A stretch of DNA of 64,000 nucleotides from Bathynomus jamesi (GCA_023014485.1 JAJOZX010000942.1:238501-302500); one strand, 5' to 3'. Positions 42,790 to 55,442 are shown, numbered from the stretch's first letter. The notes: generated from the letters alone by a model not told the origin. Translations and numbers: made by a program.

Positions 42790-43591
42790 ACTTACTTACT
42801 TACACCTTTTTAATTCGACATTTTTCCTCATCTTCATAGTCCTGTCCACTACCTTCTTCTTCTCAGCTTCTCCCTATTTGGGGTCGCCACAATGATCCAT
42901 CACTCTCATCCGCCATCTTCTTCTGTCCATCACGTCTTCCATCTCTAATCCCACACATCGCATGTCCCTCGCCACCGCGTCCTTCCACCTGGTTTTCGGT
43001 CTGACTCTCCTCCTTCTACCTGGAACCTCCATTTCCAACATTCTTTTCATCAGGTGTTCCTCCTCTCTTCCCTGTCCGTGCCCAATCTACTTCAATCGCC
43101 TCTCCATCACTTTCTTTGATACTTCAGTCACCTTCACGGATCCTCTCACATAGATACTTCTAATCTTATTCCTTCTCAGTCACTCCGCTAATCCACCGCA
43201 GCATCCTCATCTCATTCACATTTAGCTTCTATTCTTCCTTCTTAGTTGTCGCCCATGTTTCCGCGCTGTACGTCATTGCTGGTCTCACCATTGTCTTGTG
43301 CATCACTCTCCCTTTCAGTTTTATCGGCATCCGTCGGTCAAACAGAACCCCGCTGCACTTCCTCTAGTTTGCCCATGCCGACTGCAGTCGGTTTTTTATC
43401 TCTGCCTCCATACTTCCATCCTCCTGAACCATCGACCCCAGATATTTGAAACTTGCCATCCTTTCCACGCTGACCCCATTAATTTCCACCGTCGCGTATG
43501 TATTGGTATATATTGGTATCTTGTATGTCATTACTTTTATGACAATATTAGCCTTCGGTAGTGGGCAGGGCTGATTCTCTGAATGGTTCAA
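42790..43591 (-). pseudogene. RTE-like LINE fragment (C-terminal part of RT protein)
   Basis: Minus strand 43591-43364 contains VEINGVSVERMASFKYLGSM then VQEDGSMEAEIKNRL, the FKYLGS-DG-EI pattern following the RT core in RTE-type proteins. Decayed frames onward to about 42790 show KWIGHGQ and GRRRRSQTENQVEG, matching the arginine-rich end. Multiple frameshifts. Another minus-strand frame at 42720-42517 (67 codons) is not recognised. Confidence 0.65.
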
Positions 43592-43645
43592 TCAGAGAAT
43601 CAGCACTGCCCACTACCGAAAGCTTATATTGTCATAAAAGTTATG
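43529..43645. repeat. Long hairpin (about 53-bp arms)
   Basis: Arms 43529-43581 and 43592-43645 pair almost throughout (TTCGGTAGTGGGCAG with its complement) around a 10-base loop. Probably two halves of a duplicated repeat end. Confidence 0.8.
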
Positions 43646-43889
43646 AATGTAATGGATAAGGAGATATGTCATAGTGCAGGCAAAGTGTTCGTTTGCGACA
43701 AAAATGAACATGATATTTGGATTTATCGCACCTCAATTATCTAGAAACATATATTGTTTTCTTTGGGTGCTATGGTGTGTTGAAGTAAAGAATTACAAAA
43801 AAAAATACAAAAAAACACTAAAAATTAGAATATTTACCTATGAAAACTAGAAAGATAAGTATATTTGTATCTTTGGCAAATCAGTAATG

Positions 43890-44399
43890 GGGACGTAGCA
43901 TGTTGGTGGGTTGTTGGTGTTGTTGGTTAGCCGATCAGCCCACCCTAATCGAGCAAGCCGGCGGCACGCAGTTAACCGATCGCCCTCTCCTCAGTGGATC
44001 AGAGGTTCAGCGCACTAGTGATGTTGTGTTGTGTTCTATGTTGTGCTAGAGCGGTACAGTCTGTCATAATGTGTTCAATTATTTGTGGTGTGTCCTGGCA
44101 GAGGTGGCAGGTGTCGTCTGTGGAGTTGTCTAGTCTGTGTTTATATGTCTGTCAATTGGGGTGATGTCCACATCGGAATCGTGCTAAGTTAACTCGATCT
44201 GATCAGGCTGGTCTCTGACCTGTCAATGGGTGGCGGCTTCGCACCAAGGACCGCATTCGGACCGAGTCGTGCCAGTGCTTTGTGGGTTAGGTGTGTGTAT
44301 ATGTTTTCTGTGCTGTGTGATGTCTGTGGGGCGTGGTATGGAATAGAGTATTTGGTTATAATGTCTCTCTGGTGTTACATTAATGGTGCAAGGTGTTGA
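43890..44399 (-). pseudogene. Jockey-like LINE, 3' segment
   Basis: The minus strand encodes the C-terminal zinc-finger-like end of a Jockey-type ORF2: a THKALARLGPNAVLG stretch, then DDTCHLCQDTPQIIEHIMTD (C-x2-C-x6-H-x4-D context). It continues the reading of 54297-54056 once the I-like LINE (44407-54048) is removed. Confidence 0.75.
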
Positions 44400-47300
44400 T
44401 GCATGATTTTTTTTTTAAATTTACCGCCGATTCGTACCTAGTGAAAGTGGTACATATCTCGGCGAGGCAGTGGGTAGGTGGTGTTACTGAGTTGGGGATG
44501 GTAGACTAGGGGGGTGAGTAAGGTTCAGTTGCTGAATAATGGGTAGGAGGGGTATGGTCTTAGACACGATGAAGCAGATGGGAATGAGTGAGGAAAAGGA
44601 AAATCGCTTCCGCTGAAAAATGGGAGCCTTCGGCAAGTATGGATTGTAAATGCTCGGGTATGGAATTTTAGACAAGGGATGGAAACACCTGCGACGAAGA
44701 GCGGACAGGTTTGGGCATTTGACCAGGAGATGTACAACAGTGATAGGGGTATGGCATGTAGAGCAGAGCGGGGCTGGCGATTTAGCCATAAGGTGACCAT
44801 GAGTAATGCGTGTGTATCCTAGGCGGAAACGGGCTAGAATCACTTCTTTATAGCGGGACCAGTGAAATGAGGAGGCCCAGTATCCTAATTGCGGTTTGAT
44901 CTTGTGGAGTTTGTTTTGTCTGGCCTGGTCCCATTCCCGTTGCCAGATGGAGCGGAATTGGGAGCGGGGAGTCGGGAAGAAGTCGGAGAAAGGGAGGGAC
45001 CGGGGGAAGGCCGGCAGTAAGCAGGCCATCTTTGCCATGCGGTCCGCCGCCTCGTTACCCTGGATGCCGACATGTGCCGGGACCCAGCAGAAGGCGATTG
45101 TCTTGTGTCGGAAGGCTGTTAAAAAGTGGAAGGTTTGCTGGATGGTACAGACGAGTGGGTGAGGGGGTTAAATCTCTCTAGGGAGAGAAGTGCGCTTTGG
45201 GAATCTGAATAAATGACGAAAGAGCTGGCAGAGTGGGTGCGCACAATGTCGAGGCCTCCATAACCGCGAAAAGTTCTGCCGAGAAAACGGAGGCCTCGCG
45301 GGGCAGGCTGACACCTCGAGAAAGCGGCTGAGCCAGTATCGCCGCTGAGGCGGCCGTACCAGCCTCCGAGCGGGAACCATCTGTATAAATGGGGAATATG
45401 TCCTGGTGTTAGGTTGCGTGTTCTCGGAAGAGCGACCTGTATGCCGTAGCGATCGTGGTAGTCTTTGGTAGGGCACACAGGTCCATACAAAACTTGATAG
45501 GGGTGAGGAGCCAAGGGGGGTAGATGCTGTATAAAATGGGGAGAACTGATGGGGCGGGCATGTTGGAAAGGTCAAGGAAAGTGCGGACCGCTTCACTGAC
45601 GTGCCAGCTCCGTCCCTGGGGTGGGAGTTCAGAAATCGCCGCGCATAGAAGCGAAGAAGGTAGTCTCTGTGCACGGAGGTATGTCCTCATGAGCAGCAGA
45701 CCCCGTCGGAGGGCGAGAGGGAGGTAAATGCAATCCACTTGGAGGCTGGGGAAGAGCGGAAGGCACCGGTGGCGAGGCGGAGGTCCCTATTAAGGACCCG
45801 GTCCAAGATACGGAGGCAGGCATTGGAGGCTGAACCGTATACTACACTGCCATAGTCCAGCCTTGACTGAACCATGGAAGTGTAAAGGCGAAAGAGAGAA
45901 CGTCGGTCTGCGCCCCATGTGGTGTGGGAGAGATGATCTAGGAGAGCGAGGGGACGTTGGAGGGATTGCTTCAGGTGTTTGAGATGGGGAACCCAGTTGA
46001 GCCGCCGGTTTAAAGTCACGCCCAGAAATCGCGTGGAGGGTACCACCTCAAGAGGATTGCAGTATAACGTGACAGAGGGAACCGGAAGGGTTGCGGTTCT
46101 TCTCCTGCTGAAGAGCATACACTTGGACTTGGGGGTGGAGAGGCGGAACCCCACCGACGTCGCCCACCTTTCCACCCGATAGATGGCGAGCTGAATTTGC
46201 CGTTGAACGACGGACGGCTCCCGCCCTACGAAGTAGATCGCAAGGTCATCCGCGTAGATGGAAGAACGGATGATGGGTGGAAGGCATTTTGAGACTGTGT
46301 TCATGACGATGGAAAAGCATAGAACACTGAGGATGCTTCCCTGTGGGACCCCATCCTCCTATACGAAGGTGTCTGAGAGGACTGAGCCCACCCGAACTTT
46401 AAAGGTTCAGGAGGAAAGGAAGCCCCTGATGAAGGTCGGCATGGCTCCGACGAGACCTAGATTTTGGAGCTAACAAAGGATTATTGTCCGACGGGTGATG
46501 TCGTAGGCCTTCTGGATGTCAAAAAAATTGATAGGACGTACTGTCTACTGTCGAAGTGATTCTGTATGTCTCGGCTGAGGAGAAGGAGGGGATCAGTGGT
46601 GGAGCGAAATTGTCTGACGCCGGACTGGATAGCTGAGAAGGAATTACTATTTTCCAGGAAGAACGATAGTCGCGTAGCGACCATTTTTTCGAAGATTTTG
46701 CAGGCACAACACGTTACGGCGATTGGTCTGTAGTTTGTGGGATCGAGAGAATCTTTGCTGGGTTTTGGGATAGGGATTATGTGGGCCTCCCTCCACCGGG
46801 AGGGGAAGGCGTCCTCTATCCATATGCGGTTGTATAGATCTAGTAGGAAAATTTGTAAGGTAGGGTGGATGTGTTGGATCATGCTGTACGGGATACTGTC
46901 CGGGCCGGGACAAGGGGATCGTTGAGAGGCCAGTGCTGCATGTAGGTCATGCATGATGAATAACCGGTTGTAGGTGGTGTCCAGGAACGGTGAAGAGGAA
47001 CTATTGTTAGGGGCGGTACGAGGGAACTAATTGTGGAGGAAGAAACGGCGGCGAAGGTAGAAGCTAGGTGGTTTGCCACCGATTTGGGTTCGTATAGGAG
47101 TCCGTCGTTAGTCAGGAGGACCGGGGGCCGGGAGGGGACATGTCACCTCACCTCTCGACATCCCGTACCTACTTCCAGATGGTAGCCGGTGTGGTGGTGG
47201 TGACGCCGGATACAAAGGCAAGCCAAGAAGCTCGGCGTGCTGTCTTCATTGTACGGCGGGCGATGGCCCTGGCCCGCTATATCTCCGTGCGATGGATGGG

Positions 47301-47494
47301 GAGTCGCTTACGGTAGAAGTGTCGAGTGGCGTACGGCCTCCGTGCACTCTGGGGTCCACCAAGGTACCCGTCGGGTGCGGGGGTAAGCGGAGGATCGTGG
47401 GATGTTAGTGCACGCAGACGCTACAACGATTGACTCGAAGTATGCGATGCACTCGTCGGAGGATGGGAAGTGGGCAGTCGTAAGGGTTGTATAT

Positions 47495-50400
47495 TAGGGC
47501 GGAGTGAAAAACTCATTTTTCGAATTTTCAAATTGGCTAGTGTGGAAAATGTGTGGAGTAGTGAGGAAATAAGCTGGTATAAATTTAAAATCATAACATT
47601 AATATCTTCAGGTGCCACAATGACCTTCAATATTGAAAAAAATTGAAAAAAGCAGATTTTAACCAATAATTACAGAAGAGTCCACGATGCACAATAGACA
47701 AGAATTTATTCACACTTGTATAAAAATAGCTCAGTCAACCTTTAAAAAAAGTTTCTATTCTCTAAAAACAGTTTTCTATAGTCAGCTCACTCAGCTGTCA
47801 CGTGAGTACCTCGGTTCAGTGTAGCTGTCGCTCTCGTAGCAGGTGGGTGTTCTGTTGTTGGCGTTACTCAGATAGTCTAAACTATATTTCTTATATATTT
47901 TGCATTTCTGTATTGTGTTGCCCTAAGTTTGCCATGTACTGTTAACTGAAATTAACGTATAATTGATATTAGCTCTTTCTTTTTCAGATTTGTATACTTT
48001 CAAAATGTCTGAGTTTGTGCAAAATCAACCAGGGCCTCAACTGAGTGCCCCATGTTTGGTATGGGGGAAGATTTGTGGCACAGGAATCTTCCTACATACG
48101 AAGGAGTTTTTAAATATTACTTGTTTGTAAGAAACGATTTGAAACAGAATACTAATAAAGATCCTTCAATATCTCAAATATTAGAACAAGTTGTTGATAA
48201 ATTGAAAACAATTTGGGAAAGTGCTTCCGTCCCAATTCTGTCAGACAGGCGAATTGAAACAATGTTCAGAAGCTACCACGAAAAGTATCGTGTCATTATG
48301 AAGCCATACCAAAGCAGAAAAAATTCTGAAGCTTACAAAGCAAAGATTGGTATGTTCAAAAAAGAAGCACACACGAAACTTTTTGACATTGCAGCGTGCA
48401 AGTGCAAAGTACTAACACAATGTTCTTGTCCCAAAGAAAAAACGGTTCCAAAGGAAGAAGTGACGTTCCTCTTAGATCAAAGGAGTGAAAGAAAACTGTT
48501 TATTGATAGAGTAGATATTACACTCTCAAAGAAAAAAGCATCTACGTTGCTAAGAAAGCAAAAAGAAGCTGTGAGGCTCACCAAAGAATCTTCACAGGAG
48601 AAATTGCAGGATACAAATGTTGAATTATCATCATCGACATCAAATAGTGAAAGTGAATCTGGCAAAATATCAGACGATACATTTCCAGAGCCAGTTAGCT
48701 CGAAGAGAAAGCTCGAACAACCTGAAGAACAATTATTCAAGAAAAGGAAAACTACAAATCTACCTTCAGTAGCTACTGCTTGTGACAGGACTGCAGTTTC
48801 AGATCGAGCTGCAGCATTCATTGTTAGTGCAGTATTGCAAGATATTGGAGAAGTTTCTATTGACAATACATCTGAAGTAGTGGATAGGAGTAAAATCAGA
48901 AGAGAAAGACAAAAGAAGAGATCAGAAATTATGAAAGATCAAAATCAGGTCCCAATCAGAGGAATCTATTTTGATGGTCGAAAAGATTCTACACTCTTCC
49001 AAGAAAAAAAAGAGTCCAAAGTATATCAGAAGAAGGTAACAGAACATATCACTTTAGTGAGAGAACCTGGTTCAGATTATTTGGGCCATTATTCTGTGAA
49101 TTCTGGATCAGCTGAAGAAATATGTAAAGGAATGTTTGAGTATATTGGAAATAATGACATGAACCTGGAAAACCTTGTTGCCATTGGATGCGATGGTGCA
49201 GCAGTCAACACTGGAGAAAAGGGAGGCGTTATAAGGCTTATAGAATTGAAGCTGAAGAAGCCAGTTCAACATTTAGTGTGCCAGCTCCATGCCAATGAAT
49301 TGCCATTACGCCATTTAGTTGCAAAGTTGGATGGAAAAACATCTGGCCCCCGCGGATTCACCGGTCCTATTGGCAGGGAATTAGAGAACTGTGAGAGTCT
49401 TCCTATTGTCGAGTTTGAAAGGATTGATGCTGAGGAACCAACTGTAGACTGTGAAGATCTTAGCACCGACCAAAAATATCTAATTGATATTCATCAGGCC
49501 ATAACAAAGGGATATTGCTCTCCAGATCTTGCTCATCGTAGTCCAGGCAAAATGGCACATTCACGATGGCTGACTACAGCAAATCGTTTGCTTCGTCTAT
49601 ACGTTTCAACTGTAAGTCCATCTGAGAACCTCATGAACATTGCTTCTTTTATAATGAAGGTCTACATCCAATGTGGTTTTCTATTAAGCAAAGTACGTCT
49701 TTTGTCAATGGCTCAAAACATGTTTTCAAAACTATTGAACTAACAAGAACACTGAATGACGAAGTAAAGGATATTGTAAACCCTGTCATACAAAGAAATG
49801 CATTTTTTGCAAATCCAGAAAATATTCTAGCATCAATGATTCATGATGACCGCAGCGCCATAAGAGAATTAGCGTGGAGGCGAATAAAGAAAGCAAGGCA
49901 AACAAACAAGGAAAAAGTTGTGAGGCGTTTCACGGTACCTGTTATTCAATTTGAAGCTACTGATTATACTGATTTAATTAATTGGCAAAAATGCATTGTC
50001 ACTGAACCACCTGTGACAAGACACCTGACAGAAAATGAGATTGAAGAATTCATAGAAAACAAGAGTACCCCTCCATTCGAGAAATTCCCTTGTCATACAC
50101 AAGTAGTAGAAAGAATGGTAAAATTAGTGACTGAAGCATCATCAAAAGTATTTGGATTGAACGCGCGAGATGGCTTCATAAGATCAACACTTCAGTCACG
50201 TAAAAAAATGCCATCATTCGAAAGTAAAGCTGAATATAAAGTTTAAATAAAACGTTAATAGAAAAAACATGCGCAAGGATGGGTGGTTGGGAGGGCATGG
50301 GTGGAGCTCGACACGCAGCCACCTCCTCGTGGTGAGTTCTGGATTATTTAGATCATTAATCAAAAGAACATTGATCTAAATAAACTAAGAGCTGCGTAAT

Positions 50401-50652
50401 TCAGTAACTATTTTGGTAATTGAACACTTAATATATAATAATAACAAGTAAGTTTCAGTTATTGTACTAATGCAGAATATAAGAAAATCATTATATTTCA
50501 CTTTTTTCGACGGCTTTGTGGCACCTGAAGATATAATTTCGCAGGACTAATATTTATGCACAGTCATTATCTATAGCACCCACATATTTTCCGCACTAGC
50601 CATATTTGAATTTCGAAAAAACGTTTAAAAACCTCATTTTCGATCCGCCCTA
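47495..50652 (+). mobile_element. hAT-like DNA transposon inserted in the I-like LINE
   Basis: 3158 bp. Ends TAGGGCGGAGTGAAAAA and TCGATCCGCCCTA are inverted repeats of about 45 bp. TTGTATAT flanks both sides (47487-47494, 50653-50660). The 8-bp duplication and the TAGGG start fit the hAT rule (YARNG ends). Removing it restores the endonuclease-RT linker frame of the LINE. Confidence 0.88.
48052..50246 (+). pseudogene. hAT-like transposase, long frame of 563 aa plus 191 aa after a frame change
   Basis: The first frame (48052-49743) starts MFGMGEDLWHRNLPTYEGVF; an upstream ATG at 48005 (MSEFVQNQPGPQLS) is in another frame, so the true start may lie there. Features: a Cys cluster (CKCKVLTQCSCPKEK) near residue 125, an acidic/Ser linker with KKRK (possible nuclear signal), IGCDGAAVNTG with a candidate catalytic Asp, HLVCQLHANELPLRHLV, and HSRWLTTANRLLRLY with the RW pair seen in hAT. 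The second frame (49671-50246) carries HTQVVERMVKLVTEAS and KKMPSFESK. A single frame change near 49680-49740 separates them. Not a classical hAT sequence; I recall similar uncharacterised proteins in arthropods and cnidarians. Confidence 0.75.
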
Positions 50653-52054
50653 TTGTATATGTATCATCGTGGAAGCGGGACCAATTAGCTTTGGCAGTAA
50701 TCCATTTCTCCGTTACCCGAACGGTCTGGTCGGGCCAATTGAGCGTGAGTTGAACAGGGAAATGGTCACTTTCATAGTCCTCTTGGAGGACCTGCCATGT
50801 GAAATCTAGGAGGGCATCGGTCGAAACGAAGGACAGGTCTATACAGGATGGAGTGCAGGTGGTGGCATGGTAGAATGTAGGAGAGCCATCATTGAGGCAC
50901 TCGAAGGAGAGCTCGGTCATGATAGTAATCACCCACAAGGGGTGGCGACTATTGAAATCGCCCAGTAATAGAAAGGGCCTGGGGAGTTGTTGTACCACCT
51001 CCACCAGGTCATCGCGGAAGACTTGAGTGTGGGGAGGGAGGTATATTGAACAGACGGTGTACTGGCTAGCAATCACCTGTAACGGGGATCGGATAGAGAG
51101 ATTGTGGAAGGGGACTGCGTGGTGTATGAAAATGGCAGCCTTCTTCAAGTGCAGGTAGGAGACGGGGTGGTGATGTAGGAATATCCAGTGGGGCAGGGCA
51201 TGGGCCTGGTCCCCAGGATTAGTTCCTGGAGATAAACACACATCGGACGGGAAGTGGCAATCAAGGAATTAAGGCCTTCGTAGTTCGCGAATATTCCTCT
51301 GCAGTTCCAGTGTACAATTGTAGTTTTCGGGGGATCCATTATTTGATGATGGAGGATGGGTAAAGGTGTAGATGCTAGGAGGTTGGAGTGTGAAGGGAGA
51401 TCTGGGGTTCGCGAAGGCGAAGGATGGGTCGGGAGCATGGCTGGCTATCTGCCGTTCACCAGAGAAGGAATCGGTCGGCCAGTCGACCTCCACCGAGATT
51501 GCGGGATCGAGTCGGCTGAGCGAGACCGGAGGCTTGGATCACGGCAGCTTGGAGAACATCGTGGGCTTAGAGGGTGAGAAATTTCTTGGTGGGCTTCTGT
51601 GTTCGGGCCAGGAGGGGGCGCATTATTTTCCAAAGTGTCACCTCCCCGCCTGTCTGGGGGTCTCACGGCGGACCATGGGTGGCGATAGGGGGTACCAGAA
51701 GGACCGGGCAGATCTGAGGGAGGACGTGCTCATGGTGGCTAACAGGGAGGGGGGGGAGGGGTGTTGGGTAGGCAGGTACTGTGGGGGTGAACGTAGATGA
51801 ACCAGAGTGTTCTCGTGGAAGGGTGGAAAAATGACACCAGGAGGCAAGGGCGATCCATAATACTCATGGGTGCGGCAGAGCTCCCCTCAGCCACACCATG
51901 TAGCTGCGCAGAGCCGCATCCCCTGGATCCTCGTGGGAGAGGATGTTGTCCAGATTGGATCTCGTCGTTGGGGGCGAGTCCTGTAATTCGGCAACTATTG
52001 TCAGAGTCTGTGGAGATAGATTGGTGGGACTTCTGCGGTGGGGTGATATGGTCT

Positions 52055-53619
52055 TCATAGACGAAATGGGCGGTGTGAGGGTCTGAGTCGTCTTCTTAGA
52101 TCTAGGGGAAGAGGGAAAGACATGTTGAAAGGCCGGAGGGTCTGGCGACTAGCTCCGGTGTCTCCGCCTCGTCGGCTTGCTCCGGGTGTTAGGTTCGGGT
52201 GTGTGCAGAGAGTGTTGGGAAGGCAGGGTTCGAGGTGGATGGGGCCTGGGTGTCCTGGTCCCAGACTCCTGGGGAATCTGTGGCAGGTGAGATGCGTGAA
52301 GAGAAGGAATGGTGGGGGGACAGGAGGTCGTCGGGTCCTGCGAGGACTCCCTTTGGGAGGGATGGGGAGCAGTGGTCGAGGGGGGTTGAGCGGCAGGCCA
52401 GGGCGGCGTGCCGAGAGGACAGAGCCGAGGGCAGCGGCGTAAGATACCTCCGGCCTCACCTCCCGACTCCGCACCCTGTCTCGTGCCTCTCGGAGGCTAA
52501 GAAAGTCCGCTACCTGCAGGCCTCGGACTTCCTTCTCGAACCTGAAGAACAGGCATTCGCAGGATAAAAAGGGGTGTGCGCCTTCAGAATTGGAGCATTT
52601 GGGTGTGTTGGGGTACTTGTCTGGGTGAGCGATTTGTCCGCAACGAACACACAGTTGGTGCGGCTGCCGCAAACTGAGCTAACGTGTCCAAACTTATTGC
52701 ATTTAAAGCAGCGGGTCGGGTCTGGGATGTATGAGCGGACAGTAAACTCGCACGACGTACGGTCTCCAATTCCCCATACAATACGGTCGGGAAGGATTAA
52801 GGTATTGAAGGTAAAAAGTAGGTGGGGGAGGGGGTGCCTCTCTGTCGGGATGCGAAGCGATGGATTTTAGTGACACCCTGGGTGCGAGGTTCTCCAAGAG
52901 CTCGTTCACTGTGATCGATTATAATAGGCGAGTGGCGTAAATAGTGCCCAGACTCTGGTTCAGGCGAGGATGTGGGGAGACGGACACCGAGCATCCACGG
53001 ACTTCAGTGAGGGAGAGTAGGGCTTTCGTTTCTGCCTCTGAGCCTGATTTTATGAGGAGGGAGCCATCCTTCTATGGTCGCACATCACATCATAGCGGCT
53101 GGAGTTGCTGCGGGCTCAGATCGCCTGAAACGTCCGTTCAGAGTTGGTCGGAAGGGACACAGAGGTAGGCCGGATCACTAGGAATTTGTGGCTACTTGGA
53201 AGGGATAGGGAGGCTGTAGAATCGAAGTGGACTGGGATATCCAATGGTCGATAGGATGGACGTGAATGCCGACTTCGCCATCCGCCGCGGGGCTCTCTCC
53301 GTCGGGAGGCGGGCCGGCAGCAGGTGAGGGGGTCATACGGGGAGAGTAAGAAGCCAGGTTTTGAAGGCAAGTCTTGGGCAGAACCTGACTTGCCCGAAAG
53401 CGGCTGAGGTGGGCATGGGCGAGAACCCTGCTCCAGAGGGTGTATGTCCAAGGGCATGTTGAAGGTACAGGCTGGGGTCGGTAACGGAAGAGGAGAGTGC
53501 AAGTGTTCCGCTGCTGGAGGAGGGGCGACCTCCTCAATACGTGGTCTTCCAGTGGTAGAGGACTCGGGGGCCTGGTTGCCCACCACCCGAGTTATAGGAC
53601 AAGAAGTAATAGTTTCCAT
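52055..53619 (-). pseudogene. I-like LINE ORF1 (Gag-like, CCHC zinc knuckles)
   Basis: Starts METITSCPITRVVGNQAPES at 53619, Pro-rich for about 130 residues, then an LVIRPTSVSLP segment. Toward the C-terminus there are two knuckles: CFKCNKFGHVSSVC (C-x2-C-x4-H-x4-C, about 52715) and CVRCGQIAHPDKYPNTPKC (about 52645). The end (52600-52055) is Arg/Pro-rich. Such proteins bind element RNA. Frames shift near 53100, 52790 and 52680. Confidence 0.78.
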
Positions 53620-54055
53620 ACGTTATTAATTTTGTAGAACACGGACCCAGGGGACGCGAGAAACTGCCTACCGGTGAGAAAGGGAGGCTGAGCGCAAACT
53701 GCAGGCGGCGGGGTACCTGGCCTCCAGGGGACACACCGTCGGTTTAAAAACGAGGTCCCGTGATGCGAGAGTTTGCCCCGAAACGGCGCAAAGACCCCAG
53801 TCCCCCCAATCCCACCGGCCCGGACACCCAGCCATCCAACAAAGTGGACAGCACTGGAGACCCGTACTGGGTCTCCAGTGCTGTCCACTGGGAAGGCAGG
53901 GTTCGAGGTGGATGGGGCCTGGGTGTCCTGGTCCCAGACTCCTGTCCGGCATGGGTGACCCTTCCGGGGGCTAAACCCCCGCCGACGTAGCCCACTGGGT
54001 CAACACGGGAGCCCGCCCACCACGACAAGGTGGCCACAGTTGCGGAGGTGCATGA

Positions 54056-54295
54056 GTGTACATGTAGTGGCAAGGGTGTTGTGGGTTAGTTGTCGCTGCT
54101 GCCATGAATTGTGTTCCCCTCACGTCTAAATGTTCCCTAACTTTCAGTATTTTTGTTTCTGTGTGCAGGTGTTCTATTGGTGTTGTTTGAGTACATCCTG
54201 TAATGATACGAAGTGTGTTGTTTTGTATTGTCTGTAAGGTGTGTGTTTGAGATAATGGGTGCCCAGCATGGGCTAGCATAGTCCATAACTGAGCG
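54056..54295 (-). pseudogene. Jockey-like LINE, middle segment
   Basis: Minus-strand traces SVMDYASPCWAPIISNTHL, then TLQTIQNNTLRIITGCTQTT and PIEHLHTETKIL, the region after the RT core in Jockey-type ORF2. Cut at 54295 by an hAT and at 54056 by the I-like LINE. Together with 60026-60221 and 43890-44399 it forms one LINE. Confidence 0.82.
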
Positions 54296-54510
54296 CAGGG
54301 CTGGATTAAGGGTTTCGTAGGCCAAGGCTGGACTGCGTGGTCTTCAACAAATCTTTCCAATATATCGGTATTAGAAAAAGTACTCGACAGATATACGTAG
54401 ATGCTTTATTAAATGAGATTACATATTTTTCAATTGTAATTGAATATAATATAGATAATTTTAAGAGATTAAATACGATAGGCCTACATAAAAAAATATA
54501 TTTTACCAAG

Positions 54511-54576
<66 letters not shown>

Positions 54577-54881
54577 CTTAACCTTACCTTACAACCTTAC
54601 AAAGGTTTCGCGCGATGATTCCTCATTTCGCGAAGGTCAGGCTTGTCTCACCTCCTCTCGAGTTGGCCTGGTGAAGTTGTGAGTTGGTTTCTTGTGCTCT
54701 CCACCTCACATAGCCAGGTACGCCCGGCTCATCGGGGATTGTTATATATATATATATATATATATAATATTGCACACAGTAAAGTAAATTGTAAAGCAAA
54801 CAAACGTAAAGTAAATTGCACACAGTAAACCGAGCAAAAAGCCGGACATTGAAAACATCTAACGGTTTAACTTAAGTGACC

Positions 54882-55154
54882 TTATCTTTCTGGCTTTCTT
54901 TGGGAGAACATCTTAATAATCTCTGAAAAATCCAAACTGCGAGCCAAATCACTTTCAATCGAGATGAGTGCTGCTAGTGCAGATAAGCGAGATTGTCCCA
55001 GGGTTGATCGATAACAATTCTTGACTCTCTGTAGAATCAAAAATGATCTCTCTCCTTCGGAATTATTACCCAAGAAGCGTTTCTCTCTCTTCAATATACT
55101 ACTTTCATGGTGTCGAACATAACCGTCCGACATTATGCACTGACAATATTGCAA
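54882..55154 (-). pseudogene. hAT transposase C-terminal dimerisation domain
   Basis: Contains EGERSFLILQRVKNCYRSTL followed by GQSRLSALAALISIESDLAR and DFSEIIKMFSQRKPER. This is the hAT family dimerisation signature in the TTF-type zinc-finger branch. Only the C-terminal ~90 residues are present; the catalytic part is missing. Confidence 0.85.
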
Positions 55155-55442
55155 TATATGTCTATGATATTTGATTTATGCATAAAATTGTAAAAATTTC
55201 TATAAAAGAAAAATACACATCACTCGCATTTCCTGAGCTCTCTGATATTGCATCTACTTTTGCATATTGCTAAGAATTTTACTTTTGGAAAGTTTTGAAT
55301 TTTATATACTTGCGTTTATATTCACATTGTTATAGTTAAGTAATTGAATATTAGTGGTTTTTAGCGATTTAGAAGTTTTCATAGCGTGCCGGCTTAATTT
55401 AACTTAACTTGTGACGGTTATAAACTAATTTTTAACTGCGCG

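Larger units (their letters stand above)
44470..51450 (-). pseudogene. I-like LINE ORF2: endonuclease, reverse transcriptase, RNase H
   Basis: Endonuclease at 51400-50660: VHWNCRGIF, YLQEL, LLLGDFNSRHPLW, DYESDHFPV. After the hAT insertion the reading resumes below 47486. Reverse transcriptase 46954-45690: CPGPDSIPYSM, NYRPIAVTCC, and the YADD box in SIYADDLAIYF. RNase H about 45400-45040: TDGSRSEAGTAA, FSAELFAVMEA, IYSDSQSALLSL, GIQGNEAADRMA, so the acidic catalytic residues are visible. The C-terminus (45038-44484) has RLGYTRITHGHL and a C-x2-C-x-H-x-C element (CSTCHTPITVVHLLVKC). Several frameshifts; inactive. Confidence 0.88.
44407..54048 (-). mobile_element. I-like LINE (EN, RT, RNase H), interrupted by an hAT-like element
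   Basis: Flanked by TGCATGA at 44400-44406 and 54049-54055, with an A-tail (T-run) at 44406-44416. About 6.5 kb without the inner insertion. Minus-strand order: 5' UTR, ORF1 (53619-52055), ORF2 (51450-44470). GC-rich, unlike the AT-rich surroundings. The RNase H domain places it in the I group of LINEs. It inserted into a Jockey-like LINE. Confidence 0.88.

Noticed and set aside
44896..46473. Plus-strand frames over the RT and RNase H region
   Set aside because: Antisense shadows; catalytic motifs are on the minus strand.
51356..52567. Long plus-strand frames in the GC-rich LINE region
   Set aside because: Antisense to the endonuclease and ORF1 of the I-like LINE, which are supported by motifs on the minus strand.
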